This document shows positions 23,917-41,100 of a stretch of DNA of 64,000 nt, one piece after another. The stretch covers positions 1 through 64,000 of the forward strand of contig BQMJ01000057.1 of assembly GCA_025991245.1 (NCBI GenBank), read 5' to 3'. A program made the position numbers and the translations under genes. Within the stretch, counting starts at the first letter, position 1. Every line of letters starts with the position of its first letter. The notes under the pieces are model-generated. The model saw nothing but the letters and a program-made list of their open reading frames with translations, was not told the origin of the DNA and did not search any database. The DNA comes from Galdieria partita (taxonomy: Eukaryota > Rhodophyta > Bangiophyceae > Galdieriales > Galdieriaceae).

Positions 23917-26900
23917 TTAAGCCACTCGTTGTTCAGCTTCCACATAACTTTCCAAAGGAGGACAAGTACAAACCAAATTCTTGTCACCATAAGCATCATC
24001 TATTCTACTAACAGAAGGCCAAAACTTAAATGTGCGAGACCATTCTGTAGGATATGCTGCCAAATGACGGGAGTATGATCGATTCCAGTTATCAGAAGAG
24101 ACAACGTCTGGACAATGGAATTATAATAAAATGATTAAAGAAATATATATTTACCTGCAGTATGTGGAGCATTCTTCAGTGGATTGTCTTCCTTGTCCAT
24201 TTTTCCGTTCTCAATGTCTCGAATTTCTTCTCTTATCATCAATAAAGCATCACAGAAACGATCCAATTCTGCTTTGGATTCACTCTCAGTGGGTTCAACC
24301 ATAAGTGTTCCAGCTACCGGGAATGACATCGTGGGAGAGTGGAAACCATAATCCTAAAAGGAAATCATGAAAAACCTGTTCGATAACACAGTAAGAATGT
24401 CCTACTTGAAGTCTCTTTGCCACATCCGCTTCAGTGACTCCTGATGTTGCTTTCAGAGGACGCAAATCAATAATAAATTCATGAGCAACTCGACCATGTT
24501 TTCCTCGATAGAGAATCGGATAAGCAGCCTTTTCCAATTTAAGTTTTCTTACTGAAGAATATTGTCAACACATACCGAAAGTCGTTGTGCCATATAATTG
24601 GCATTCAGAATGGCTACTTTGGTAGCTTTAGTCAATCCTTCATCACCCATCATTTTGATATACATATATGAAATAGGAAGAATACTAGAAGAACCAAAAG
24701 GTGCTGCAGCCACAGTTCCCAAAGAATGATTTGGATCCACATGAATAGGAGGAACAATAGGATGAGAAGGCAGGAAAGGAGCCAAATGACTTGCAACGGC
24801 TATGGGTCCCATACCTGGACCACCTCCACCATGTGGAATACAAAAAGTCTTATGCAAGTTCAAGTGACAAACATCAGCTCCAATATCGCCAGGAGAACAA
24901 ATACCAACTTGGGCATTCATATTGGCACCATCCATATATACTTGACCTCCACGAGAATGAATTATCTCTACAACATCCAGAATTCCATCTTCAAACACTC
25001 CATGAGTGGAAGGATAAGTAACCTATATCATAGTCCAATAAAAATCTAGATTGAAAATATTGTCCATTCATAACAAATACCATTAAGGCTGCCAACTCAT
25101 CCTTATATTGCTCCGCTTTATCCTCCAATTCCTTTAAGTTGATATTCCCGTGTTCATCACAACCAACGACAACAATGCGCATACCACACATAGCAGCACT
25201 TGCAGGATTCGTTCCATGTGCACTAACTGGAATAATACAAACATTTCTATGTCCCTCCTTTCTAGACTTGTGATATTCCCTAATAACCATTAACCCTGTA
25301 TATTCACCTTGAGCTCCTGAGTTGGGTTGGAGAGAAACCTTCGAGTTTCTTTCGTATCAAAAACTAAAACACAAAATCAAACGAATAGTTACCTTGTTCA
25401 ATTTTGTAATTTTAACTAGAGCCTCGGACAACTCTTCAAACATCTGCCAGTAACCCTTCATTTGTTCTTTAGGGGCAAAAGGATGAGGAAGTGCAAACTC
25501 CGGCCAACTAATTGGAATCATTTCAGAAGTAGCATTCAACTTCATCGTGCAAGAACCTAAAGGAATCATGGAATGCACCAAAGAAACATCTTTACTCTGC
25601 AACCGATACATATATCGCAAAAGTTCGTGTTCCGAACGATAAGAATGAAATATAGGATGTGTCATAAAATTGCTCGTACGAACTTGAATAGTTGAAGGTA
25701 CTAGACAATGAAGAAAGAGCATTAGTACACAACTTATCCTTCAATTCTAACCTCCTTCTCACCTGGTAAAGAATCGACAATCTTTTGAAAATCCAATGTT
25801 GGATCCCTTCCAACTGCAAACGATTGAACGAGTGACTCAAGTTCCGTCTTTGTGTGCGTTTCATCAAAAGCAACGCAGATGGATTTCTCATCCACAACTC
25901 GCACGTTGATTTTAGATTCTTCCAGGCGTTTCAAAACACTTTGCAATTCGTCTTTAGAATGAAAAGAGATTCGAACAGTATCGAAAAAGCTTTCAGGAGA
26001 TGAAGTTTCATATCCCATATCTTGAATAGCCCTTTGAAACACTCGGGCTATATCATGAATTCTTGAAGCGATTTTCTGTATTGACTTGTATTAAAATCTA
26101 AATTTTCGGAAATATCGATACTACAAACCTTTAAACCATCCGGTCCATGATAAATGCCGTACATGGCACTCATATTGGCTAACAATGCTTGCGCAGTACA
26201 AATATTACTGGTTGCCTTGTCTCGACGAATGTGTTGTTCTCTCGTTTGCATTGCCATACGGAAGGCAAGTTTTCCTTGACTGTCCTTACTTACACCAATA
26301 ATACGACCAGGCCTAACATTCAAGGCTGTGTGGTCATGATCAATATTATCAATCTGCACTTACATTAAGCGTTTATATTCATCCTTTGTTGCAAAAAAGG
26401 CAGCATGTGGACCTCCATAACCCATGGGCACTCCCAATCTTTGTGATGAACCTACAGCAAAGTCGGCATTCATTTCACCGGGAGGTTTCAACATAGTCAA
26501 CGATAAAAGATCGCAACTCATGATAACCTAAAGTGATTTCATCTTTCATTAGTCTCTCTCAAGAAATATTGCTCACGATACCTTGGCTCCTGAGTGGTGT
26601 GCTTCTGCAATGACCTTTTCATAATCCTCAATTATACCATATGTAGTTGGATACTGTAATAGAATTCCACAAACACGACCTTCCATTTCTTTCCAATTGA
26701 AAGATTGTACCTTTCCAACTACAACTTCCATACCAAAACCTTCAGCTCGGGTACGAATAACTTGTATAGTCTGTGGATGACATGAGTCGGATACAATAAA
26801 TATCTTTTTCTTCTGCTTCGAAAGCGCATAACACATAGCCATGGCTTCAGCTGCAGCTGTAGCTTCATCTAACAATGAAGCTCCTGCAATAGGCAAAGCT

Positions 26901-27693
26901 GTAAGATCCGAAACCATGGTTTGATAGTTCAACAAAGATTCGAGACGACCTACAAACATATGCATTGATACTTTGTCCCATAAATGTGTTCAACAGACCT
27001 TGTGAAACTTCAGCTTGATAGGGCGTATACTGAGTATACCAAGCAGGATTTTCCAATATGTTCCTTTGTATCACAGCTGGAACCAGTGTTCCATAATATC
27101 CCATGCCGATATGATTTTGATACAGTTCATTCCTTTGTGAAAGTTTTCGTATATATTTGAGTGCTTCACTCTCCGTCAAACCTGATCCTATTCCTAGGCC
27201 AGTCTTACTTCTGATCTTGGCAGGCACCTAACTCAAAAATAGTTCAGTACGAGCAAACTCGATACCATAAACTCGCAAACAGACTGTTTCTTGAATAAGT
27301 TCATCAAGAGAATTCAGTTTTAACGCTTGAAGCATGCCTTGAATGTCTGCCTCTTTTCCTGAACCAATATGTCTAGTCTCAAAGATATCTTGAGCATCCA
27401 ACACTGATCGGACACCTTGAACGAACGATAAAAAGTAAACACATCGAAAGCAATACTGGCATACTTGTTGAATATAAAAAACGAGGAAAAAGTGTGAAAG
27501 AACGGAAATGTTTCTTCCCTTCATCTGTAACTTTGTCACGCTTGTAGTTATCATGAACTAGACGAACAGGTACAAGCTCCCATGTTCGGCTTCCTCTCAT
27601 CAACTCTCTCTGTTTTTTGAAGAGTTGAAGGCAATTTATTCTGAAAAGTTTAGGAGCTTCCTTTAACAAAAGAGCCATCTTAGGAAAAAGCAA
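23917..27693 (-). CDS. GLDC: Glycine decarboxylase (glycine cleavage system P protein)
   Basis: PLP-dependent P protein that decarboxylates glycine and passes aminomethyl to H protein in mitochondria. About a dozen short GT-AG introns split it. The basic N-terminus ([20 protein letters not shown]) is a likely transit peptide. Recognisable blocks in order are [65 protein letters not shown], the second-half [17 protein letters not shown] and [15 protein letters not shown], then [19 protein letters not shown] containing the PLP-binding lysine (near 24850), and [15 protein letters not shown] at the end. The length matches full-size P proteins. The first ATG (27693) and one 15 nt inside (27678) are both plausible starts. 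The T protein of the same complex is encoded at 57.0-58.4 kb. Confidence 0.95.
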
Positions 27694-28290
27694 ATGATAT
27701 TACGGAAAAGAAACGTTTGCTTCTCCAATCCACCGTTTCTGATTGGTAGAAATGATGTCGTGTGTGGCTCAGGAGGAATTCATAACAATCCTCTCATTGA
27801 GTGAATTCGTTTCATTCAAATCTTTGGTAGATTGATGTGGATGGTTGCTCATACAATAAAGAAAGATATTTATAAAGACAAAATATAACTTTTTGTAGAG
27901 AGAAGAAGATTATCTTGTCATTTCAATGACTTGATAGAATAGTGAAAAAGAGACTCAAAAAGGCATCTATCTATTCAAATACACTTGAAACTCTAACTGG
28001 CTATAAGACTGGGTGCAATGTATATCTATAGCACAAGACATATTGAAAATAATAAAATATGAAAGTGTTCGAAGAATTTGGCACTAGCTTTCAAACTGCT
28101 GTTAGAGGTCAATACAAACTTGGCGAATCTAAACATCAAAACTTTTTAGAGAAAATTACAAAAGTCTTCTAAGCTCACATAGAAACATAGCGAATTGAAT
28201 GGGAAATAGTTTTTCTCTTCATAGGAAATATAATATGACTAGAATATCTTTGGAACAGAAAGGAACCAACACAAAAGAGTGGCTAAAATA
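27694..28290. promoter_or_regulatory. Spacer upstream of glycine decarboxylase
   Basis: About 600 bp between the glycine decarboxylase start and the HAUS1 stop (both minus strand). It should hold the P-protein promoter. A CCAAT is at 27725-27729, and its reverse, ATTGG, at 27742-27746, some 35-55 bp upstream of the start codon, so NF-Y-type binding is possible. No gene seen in it. Confidence 0.35.
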
Positions 28291-29183
28291 CTATACAAAT
28301 TTCATATCACGTAGCAGGCTATCTCTTTCTGCATCAATCTTTCGCAATTTCTAAAGAAAAAGTTAGAAACAATATTTACAAACACTTCTCATTTTCAATC
28401 CTTACTTCCTTTGCTTCATCTAAAACAATTCTGGCAAAAACAGGATCCTACAAAGATGAAGATGATAAGAAATAGCAGTCATATGCACAACCTACCTGAG
28501 GAAGCGTCTGATAAGTATCAAGTTGTAACTGCTCCTGTTGAACTTGCGCTTTCAAAGAAGCTACCTTTTTGCCTAGTTCTACTATTTCTTCATGTGTCAC
28601 ATCAATGGGCTGACCACCAGAGTTTGCTTGACAACCTTCAAATGCTCTTTTAACCTTGTCTAAAGCTCTCCTCTCTTGATCAAAAGTCGCTTGGCTCACA
28701 GAAGATTGCTCGGCCTTAAAGTCAGATATCACTGTTTGGGAAACTCTTCTGAGAGCCTCTAATTCTCTTAGCAACCTTTCCGCTTCATATTTTTTCCTTC
28801 TCTCTTCTCCTAATTGGTTTTCAATCTGCCACAACTTCTCCAATCTCTGTGAAGACGTCATCAATAGTTCAGTCTGAGTATCCTTTAGAGGGTCAACATT
28901 GAATTCAGCAGCAAACTCAGCCAAACTGGAAATGCTGCGATGATTTTCCAAAAAGTTGACAACTAGAAGATAGCTGTTAACCAAAATTCACTAGGAAGAC
29001 TGCAAACGTACGTTCTTCAGGAAAGCAATAGAGAGTTTTGCTAAGATTCGACTCGAGTCTATCTAATAGTTCTATTCTCTCTTCTAATTCTTCCACAAGA
29101 GCTTGTTTCTCTTGGTTTCGTTGTAAAGATAAAGTCGATAACTTGGATAAAAAGTGCAAAGAGGCATGATGAGATATCATCAA
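28291..29183 (-). CDS. HAUS1: HAUS augmin-like complex subunit 1
   Basis: Four exons; introns lie near 28965-29010 (C|GTACGT...CTAG), 28448-28495 and 28350-28406. The product of about 260 residues is almost entirely coiled coil (LVEELEERIELLDRLESNL, then RLEKLWQIENQLGEERRKK). The C-terminus carries the HAUS1 pattern: ELGKKVASLKAQV, YQTLPQDPVFARIVLDEAKE, then AERDSLLRDMKFV, which lines up with the end of animal HAUS1 (YLDLMPNPSLAQVKIEEAKREL). Augmin recruits gamma-tubulin to existing spindle microtubules to nucleate branches. The start is the first of two adjacent ATGs at 29183/29180. It is divergent from SMC3 with about 70 bp between start codons. The identity rests mainly on the C-terminal third. 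Confidence 0.75.
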
Positions 29184-33257
<4,074 letters not shown>

Positions 33258-33294
33258 AAAAGTTGGGAAGCAGAAATTGTTTTCTTCACACGAA

Positions 33295-34319
33295 ATGCAA
33301 CATTCCATTGATCAACTTTCATCTTCTAAATGTTTTGGTGCTACGGTGGAAAGATATTCACATGTTTCTCCAACTTTGGGTAATACTTTAGCAAAGTTTC
33401 ATGTGATTGTGCCTCCTCAGATAAAGGTAAGAAGAAGTGTTTGCTTTGATTTTATGGTCTGATTCTTTGAAGCACAGAAAAGTACCTGTGTTGTATTTTT
33501 TAGCTGGTCTAACTTGCAACGATGAGACCTTTGTTCTTTACAGTGGGGCTCAACGTTATGCAGCGTTTTATGGTATTTTAGTTGTATGTCCTGACACCTC
33601 TCCTCGAGACACAGGTGTGTTTTCTCAATGTCTCTGTTGTTAGTTGTATTCATTGGAGTGTTTGGCTAGGAATTGAAGGAGAAGATCGTGAATACAACTT
33701 TGGAAGTAGTGCAGGTGTGTCGATTATCCTTTGTTCGCAGATGAAGATTTACAAAAAATGAGTAGGTTTCTATGTTAATGCTACTACACACCCTTGGAAC
33801 AAATATTATCATATGTTTGATTATGTCACGAAGGAACTTCCACAAGTCATATATTCCAATTTTAACGTGGATAGCAATAGACAAAGTATTTTTGGTCATT
33901 CTATGGGAGGTCATGGAGCACTTATTTGCGCACTGAAGAATCCTACCCAGTATCTTTCAGTCTCAGCCTTTGCTCCTGTAAGTAATCCTGTCAACTGCTC
34001 CTTTGGTCGTAAATGTTTAAGAGGCTATTTGGGTAACGATAAAGAATCCTGGAAACAATATGATGCAACAGAGTTGATAAGGGAGAATGGTCCTCAATTT
34101 CCAGATATACTCATTGACCAAGGTACTTTGGATCCATTTCTGAAAGACCAATTGTTGGTAGAAAACTTCCAGAAAGCTTGTCAAAGCGTGGGTCAGAACT
34201 TGACACTTCGTATGCAGCAAGATTATGATCATGAATATAACTTTATTTCTACTTTTATTCATGATCATTTTGCCTATCATAATTTAGCATTGAGCCAAAA
34301 ACCAAATGCTTCGATTTAA
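33295..34319 (+). CDS. ESD: S-formylglutathione hydrolase (esterase D)
   Basis: Hydrolyses S-formylglutathione to formate and glutathione, the last step of glutathione-dependent formaldehyde removal; cytosolic. Four exons and three short introns (first GTAAGAAG...CACAG near 33427-33476). Motifs: [33 protein letters not shown], then the nucleophile serine in [20 protein letters not shown], the acid in [10 protein letters not shown] and the histidine in [13 protein letters not shown]. The length of about 280-290 residues fits the family. The start ATG lies 37 bp after the SMC3 stop on the same strand, so its promoter must overlap the SMC3 3' region. Confidence 0.95.
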
Positions 34320-34474
34320 ATAACTTTGATATTTGTGGAAACTATGTTGTTGGATAAAATTTTGCCACAGTGAGTTTATTTTTGCAGCATTGAAATCCAT
34401 TTTGGGTGCCATCGATCCTTGTGGATCAGTTTTTCTGTGGAAATATTTTGCAAGTTTAGTGTCAAAGTGAAAGC

Positions 34475-35018
34475 ATGGCCGAAGCACAGACGACTTCAAG
34501 CACTACTGGAGGTGGAGGAGGAGGTTCAGGAGATGAAAGTTATCACATAAGGGAACAAGAGAAATTTTTGCCAACCGCAAACATTGCTAGAATCATGAAA
34601 AAGGTGAGGTTGTTAAAGGTGAACTCACTAGACGATTGATTGTGGTTGCTTTCGATGTTTATTGATAGGCGCTGCCCCCAAACGCAAAGATAGCTAAAGA
34701 CGGCAAGGATACCGTTCAAGAGTGCGTTTCAGAGTTTGTTAGTTTCATAACTTCAGAAGCCAGTGACAAGTGTCAACGTGAGAAACGCAAGACTATCAAT
34801 GGTGACGATATTCTATGGGCAATGAATACATTGGGATTTGACAACTATGTAGAGCCTCTGAAAATCTATTTGGCTAGGTAAGTACTATTCTGTTGTTTTC
34901 AAGACACTAATTATTTTGGGACCCAAAATACAGATATAGGGAAGCTATGTCTGCAGAGAAAGGTGAAGAAGGTCGTTCGCGTAGAGCAGCGAGTGAAGAT
35001 GGCTCCTCGTCACCTTGA
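34475..35018 (+). CDS. NFYB: CCAAT-binding factor subunit NF-YB
   Basis: Histone-fold subunit of the NF-Y trimer that binds CCAAT boxes. Three exons with two short introns; the last ends ACCCAAAATACAG before an exon starting with the YREAM codons. The N-terminus has a Gly run (residues ~12-17). The conserved core covers about residues 22-115: [60 protein letters not shown] and [19 protein letters not shown]. The tail is short and Ser/Glu-rich. The core is intact, including DNA- and NF-YC-contacting residues of the family. Its stop faces the C2-like gene on the other strand about 210 bp away. Confidence 0.95.
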
Positions 35019-35229
35019 CGACCACTATTAGCTATTACAAAAATAGTCTGCTTGTATGGAGGGATACTTTTCGACACGTAGTGGATTGGATAAGAAAACT
35101 CCCTTGAAGAGATTTGTGACACTAGAATCCTGCTCAAGAGGGCAACAGAGTTGGAAGAACACAGCAAGTACATATATTTAGTTTGTTTTGCCACACTCGC
35201 TTTGGTGCGTCATAAAGCTATTCAAACTA

Positions 35230-35889
35230 CTATTCCAGACAAGGTGCTGTGGCTTTTTGATCATCCCATTCATTACAACGATGGTCATGATGAGCCTTGA
35301 AAGAAGGCTGACTCACATTTCCAAATAGCAAATAAGTCATGTTTGGACAGGAAATATTTTCACGGCCGTCTTTCCATAGCTCAAAGGTTTGCGTCGATAG
35401 TACTGTTAAAAGAAGTCGACCTGTCGTTTCAATAGACCGCAACTTTCTGTTCCATTGAATCAGATTGCACCAAACCGGTCCGTTATTCTTGAAGTTGTTT
35501 AAATCATCTATGGGAAGGATAATACTCCCAACCACAGTGTTTCGTCTCCAGGCAGAAAGTTTATACAGTGTCATCACAAAGTAAATATCTGGTATAGCAC
35601 TAGACTTGTGAATTGGAACAAGAAGAATTCTAGCATAACCTACGTGGAGATGCAATGATTTGGCATTAACTTTTGCTCATTACAATCTTTCCCTTTGCTA
35701 CGTTGTTTTCTTCTAGAATGAGAGGCTAAGAGATTCATATATATAGGTCCTTCTCCAACTTCCATTTCAAATTTGGTGGCAAACTTTAGTCTTTCCAAGT
35801 CAATGCGCTTACTAGTCCATACTTGAAGAACTATGCATAATCAGCAAGGTATCAATTTAGATGCATACATTACCTTGTAAGCTCAACAT
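35230..35889 (-). CDS. Small C2-like domain protein
   Basis: Three exons. A 16-nt first exon is followed by a GTAATGTATG...GCATAG intron (about 35831-35873), then a second intron, GTAATGAGC...CGTAG (about 45 nt, near 35646-35691). The product is about 185 residues. It begins MLSLQVLQVWTSKRIDLERL, has YARILLVPIHKSS in the middle, and ends its fold with VVGSIILPIDDLNNF ... GRLLLTVLS, the pattern of strands 6-8 of C2 domains (GEVVIPLDDL ... GELLLSL). The calcium-binding aspartates are not obvious, so lipid or protein binding without calcium is more likely. The start ATG (35889-35887) seems to share CATG with the start of the divergent gene. Domain call is moderate; function unknown. Confidence 0.5.
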
Positions 35890-37500
35890 GATTTTCACAA
35901 ATGACTTTACTCCAATGCTTATATGTGCATTGCTTGTTGCTTTCTTTATCCACAAAATGGTACAACTCGTCGCATCCCATTTTTTCTACGGTATCTCAAA
36001 ATCACGATTCATCCAATCATTACCCGAATCGAAGAAGGAAGATTTGGGACGAGGTTTTCCCATTCCTCCGCTCAATACAGTCGGTAGCCATCGTGGTGGC
36101 GTAATAGTTGTTTGGTTCAAGTGTGCATGTGTTGCTCATTTGTGTCTATTTCAAGGTCTTTCGTTGCCAAATATCATAGAAAACAGGGTGTCTTATCTTA
36201 TCCAAGGGGTATTGTAACGTCGTTACCAACCGTTTATTATTGTCCTTTGTTGCAATGTCACAAACTGAACAAAGAGGACAGAAACTTTCGTCGGCAAGGG
36301 AAATTCTCGTACATGTGCGTTCTGGAAAACTTGAACACTTTGATAGCCAACTTAACACATCTCTTGGGGAGAACTACTGGAAAGCTGTGGACACAAACAG
36401 GTCAGGTTGAAGAACACGAGACAGGCAGAGAAACGAACAAATATTCGGTAGTTTACTTGCAAAAACAACTTTTAAAAGGACAGTTGGAGAATATTTTAAG
36501 GGACTTGTATTTCTTGCCGCACAGTTTAAGAGTTGGTTCAGCATTATCTCAAAGGATATCCCAATATGTGACTCTGTCTCATCCAGTGTTGGAAGGAATA
36601 GGGTTTCCATCCGTTCTTCATATTCCAAAGCCACTATTTTTATTATTTATTTCCTCATTCGCTTATTTAAAAAGATACTTGAAGATTGAATTGTTAACTT
36701 TGGACAATTTGGAGTATTTTTCCCCGGAAGAAGGTCAACTGGTGGCAAGATTTCATTTATGTTTGACAGTTAAGAGTAGAAAAGTGGAACAAATTGTATT
36801 TCTTCGTATTCATTTGAACTCTAATGGAGAAATAGCAAGTTGGCAGGAACGTTGGTCGGAGTCGATTGTCGATCTGTTGAGGTCATCCAAGACAGATAAC
36901 AGTTTATCAGTATCTTCCTCAAACGAAAGCGAAACTCTTTTTCATAGCAATACAAGTCATGAGCATTCTTCCTCTAGTAATATATCTGAGATGGTCAAGG
37001 AAGATAATCTGGATATCTCACTATTTCAAAAGAATCTATTCAATGCCTTTCTTCGGAGAAAAACGTATATCCAACGTTCAGAATGGTATCATTCCCGAGT
37101 AAACAAAATTATAAATTGGTCCAAGGAACAAGCTCCAAGGTTATTCTTCTCCCCAGTAGAACTTGAAGATATTTATTCGGAATTTGTTGAGCTGGAGAAT
37201 CCTTTTGTGATCGCATATGGAATATCCGCGGTGCAGCAAGTTCATCGAATCATTCGTGTACTGACTCGAGTGCTGTTCAAGCATATGGACTGTAATCTCG
37301 TGAATGTCGTTCATCCTAATCCAGAGACTGTCATAGCAGTGTATCGTATATTTGGCAAAGGTCGATTTTTGGGGGGAAGAGTACAATACTTGAGCAGAAA
37401 TATTATGACACTAGATCTGGAAGGAAAGATTGTTCGGCATCATGAAACATGGAATGTTGAAAGGAATGAAATTGTAAAAATGTGGCTGTCCAATGAATAA
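35888..37500 (+). CDS. Membrane-anchored protein with two NTF2-like domains
   Basis: The C-terminal exon (about 36187-37500) is one long open frame. An upstream exon starting at 35888 encodes MIFTNDFTPMLICALLVAFF, a probable membrane anchor; a GTAATA donor at 36101 with acceptor near 36186 joins them in phase (proposed). An in-frame ATG also exists at 35861. The rest looks like a duplicated NTF2-like fold of the SnoaL/DUF2358 kind. Half 1 ends IHLNSNGEIASWQERWS and half 2 ends MTLDLEGKIVRHHETWN, the same strand-turn-strand in which DUF2358 proteins have GKI..H.D.WD. A Ser-rich linker (near 36900-36990) separates the halves. Family homologues in algae and plants are often plastid-linked; function unknown. 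Confidence 0.55.
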
Positions 37501-38146
37501 AGTGGAAGACTGACTGTAGCAACTAACCCACTGTACTTGTTCGTCTTGAATATGTGCTTATGTTGTATTGTGTTCTTAAGCAACTCCTTCTTGGAGGATA
37601 TTTAGGATAATTCTTGATAGAAAACTGTCAGTACCTTCAACTAGCAATTGAGCGTTCGTTGTTTTCTCCATTAAAAAACTTGGAAAACTTTGCAGCTACA
37701 GGATATATGCAAATGATCGAAGAAAGTAGCTTCTAGAGTTGAATCCTACTATAAAGAACGCTGGCTGTCATCTTCAGACTTATTCATATGGCTCGAACTC
37801 TTTTAAATTTATATGAAGTCGGACTTTAACTAATAAAAAATGTCGACCCTTGAAAGCTTGCAGCATGTTAGAGAATTAAAGCAATCCTTTCAGAGCCTCA
37901 TAATCCAAGAGTCACTATATATAGATAAAATAGACTCGTTTTGAGTAGTGGACAAGGGTCAAAAGTGTGTAACTGACAAACTTATTCACTATTCTTTTTT
38001 ATACATAACTTTTTCGCGTCTTCAGAAGGTGTCACAAAAGTTGCGCCAATTTCTTTTGCGCCAAAACTTTTGTTACTTTTTTCTTTCGTTTTTGATATTG
38101 ACAAAAGCGAAGAGATTCGTTCCATATTGTATTTTGAAAGGGTGAA
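37501..38146. other. Intergenic spacer before the formin gene
   Basis: About 650 bp with no recognisable gene, larger than most gaps here. It presumably holds the 3' end of the NTF2-like gene and the formin promoter. No RNA gene or repeat seen. Confidence 0.5.
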
Positions 38147-41100
38147 ATGAAGGTTTTGTACTATTCTTCAAGTGGCGCTATTCCTTCTACATTTCTTTTG
38201 GGACAAAGAATTATAGTGAGTAAAGCATCCTCCTTCTTCATTATGCCTCTGAAAATAGGTAGCAATGGTTGGATACATCCAAGGCAACTTGTGAGAAAGT
38301 GGACGTGTTTTCAAATAGAAAGGCGAGAGAAGAAGTGGAAAATTTACATGGCAAAGTACAAATACCTTGTGTTAGTCAAGCATAGTAAATTTTTTTGGTT
38401 TTTGGTAAATGAAAAATGAATAATAGTTGATATGGGAGGATCGACTTTTTACTAGAAAACAAATAGAACAAGCACTGGACAATGACAGCGTGGATGCTCT
38501 ACTGCTTGGAGCAAGAAGTACTAATGTATCGATACGATTGAATTCAACGAGAAACGAAGCAACAAAAACAGGAAAGACACGTTTCATTCAAGAGGAGCCA
38601 TTGCGTTTGAACAATTCTTCAGACGCTAGGGACATATCGGTTGGTAGTCAACAAGAAAGATTTCTAAATGGTGTAAGAAGAAGGTGAAATATGAAAATTT
38701 CAAATATTGTCTTCTTGAACTGCTTTGATTAGGTTATATGTAGCCAAGTACTTAATGGAAGACGCCTCTGCACACATCAAGCCCACAATGGTTTCCGTAA
38801 AATATCCCAATCATTCTTCTTACTTGAAGCGCTACATTCGGCTGAAGCAACATTTATTGTGCATCTTTGAAACCGAAAATACTTTCGATGCAACTCCGGA
38901 TGAGATGATTCCTCTGTCTAGTTTTTTCTTGAAAAGGTTTGGCAGTTATGCAAGGGCATGATTAAAGCTTACATTTCAGAAAGGCACAAGTCAACACTAA
39001 TTAAAGTAACAGCGAATAATTGTTCATTTGATATTTCATTTCAAAGCAAGGATATTTGTAATGCTTGGTGGAATATTCTTCTTCGAACAAAAAGGTACGA
39101 GAATCCTTCATTGAGACAAGTAATCTGAAGAAATTTCGAGCAGATATCTTCATCTTCAAGAAGAAGAAGCCAGAATGGTGAATCAGCTCAATGATACATT
39201 TGAAAAGTTCGCTATAAACATGAACAGGTAAATATGTCCTACTGGCCTTGGGTACAGTGTTGACATCGTTCCTTCAGAGAGCAAGCTGCATGCCGTATTC
39301 AAGGTAATAATGCTATCGCATTGTTTCCAATAATATGCGCTAATTGAGTTTGCTGAATTAGCCACTTGGAGGGCTTTTCAAAGTAGAAAGATGGTATCGC
39401 AGATTCGACAGTCTCTTCAAGCCTCTGAACTAGGGGAGCAAAAATGTTTGGATGGAATTCTCGAAAGCTTGGATATGATTGGATCCGGAAAGATAGGCAC
39501 TGAAGTTCGTATACGTGGTTGGATTCAATGGGAAAAAAGTAACGTAAGCATTTGTTCGATTCCATACAAATTCTTTGTTATGTTACCTATAGATACAAGT
39601 ACAATGGTATAGAAAACTACCTCTGTCTTCGAATGACAACATTGAACCCATTCCAACAGCAGTGCATAATCAAAGGGTAGTAACAGCGGATGATTTAGGC
39701 CAGCAGCTTCTAGCCAAAGTTTCATGGAAGCCATCAATTGCTTGCGAGTCAGATTGTCTTGAATCGAAGTCCATCTTTCTTGAACTTGCGTCTCCTGTTG
39801 TTTTACCAGAAAATATGAGAGAGATATTGGAACAGAGCATCATTCAAGAAATTGGAGAATACCGGGTGGATGTGATGATCATTGGAGACTTTGAAAGTGA
39901 TATGCATATAAGCCATCGACCAAGTCAGCAACAACGTTACCTTTTCAAAGTTACCAGTGAAAGAATAACAATTCATAACAAGTATAGGTTTGGCAAGGCA
40001 ATTGGTAAATTTTCATTATCGCAACTGAAATGGGTAAGAATTGATCAAGAAGCCAAATCTATCAAGGACGAAACATCAAAATGCTTCCTTATCGCTTTCA
40101 AGAACAACAAAGTCTTCCATATCTCTGCCAAAAATAATATGGAGAGAGAAGAGTTAGTCATGACAATAAGAGCTTTTCGAGCTATACATATTATTGGTTC
40201 AAGACTGAACTCATTTGTTTCTTATGATTCATCTTTGAAAAAATTTCAGCTTTTCAAGTTCCATGGAATGAAGCAACTATTCAAAAAGTCCAAAAATGAT
40301 GAGCCATTGGAAATTACAACAGTTCCTGCTCCACAGCAGAAAGTGGAAGCTGTTCCTATTCAGATGGAAGATTTGAATGCAACATGCATGGATCATTCAG
40401 CAACGTCGCCAGAGACAGTGCAGCCATCTCAGGAATCCAATGACACAAAGGATGCAATGAATACAACATTACTTTCAAATGAAAGAACAAATGTGCTCCC
40501 ATCTGTTTCATACAAGGAGTCGAACAGGCAAAAGAAGAATACTCTCTCACATTTAGTTGAATCCAACTCGTCATTAACTGGCAGAAAACAAGCTATAGGT
40601 GATGATGGTACGCAAGGCATTCCATCAGAAAATACGACTTTGTCTCTTGAGCTTGAAATGAGTAACGTTGAGTCCATGAAAAACGTAACAACCAGAAGAA
40701 TTCACTGGCACAAGATTCCAATAAACCGTCTCAAAGATTCCATTTGGCAGGAGACGCAAGCAACTGTTTGGAAGATCGACGAGAGTGAAATAAAAGCGAT
40801 ATTCCAATTGCAGCCAGAACAGGCGAATTTCTCTGTTCAACAAGCTTCAGGCACGATTGGTGAGAATACACAAAGAGTATCTTTGATTAATGAAAGATAT
40901 GCTCGTAACCTGGAGATTTTGATGGGACGCTTTCGTAATCTAGCAGGCGAGAAAGTTAAAAAACTCATTTTGAACGGAGATTGTTCTTCTGTTACACAAA
41001 TGGACGAATTTTTGCCACTTTTATCGAGCCTTCTTCCTTCTCTAGATGATCAACAACAGCTTCTGGATAAAGCCAAGAATTTAGATGTCACAGCCATCTC

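Noticed and set aside
24726-25049. A 107-codon open frame antisense to glycine decarboxylase
   Set aside because: It lies opposite highly conserved P-protein exons and has no independent support.
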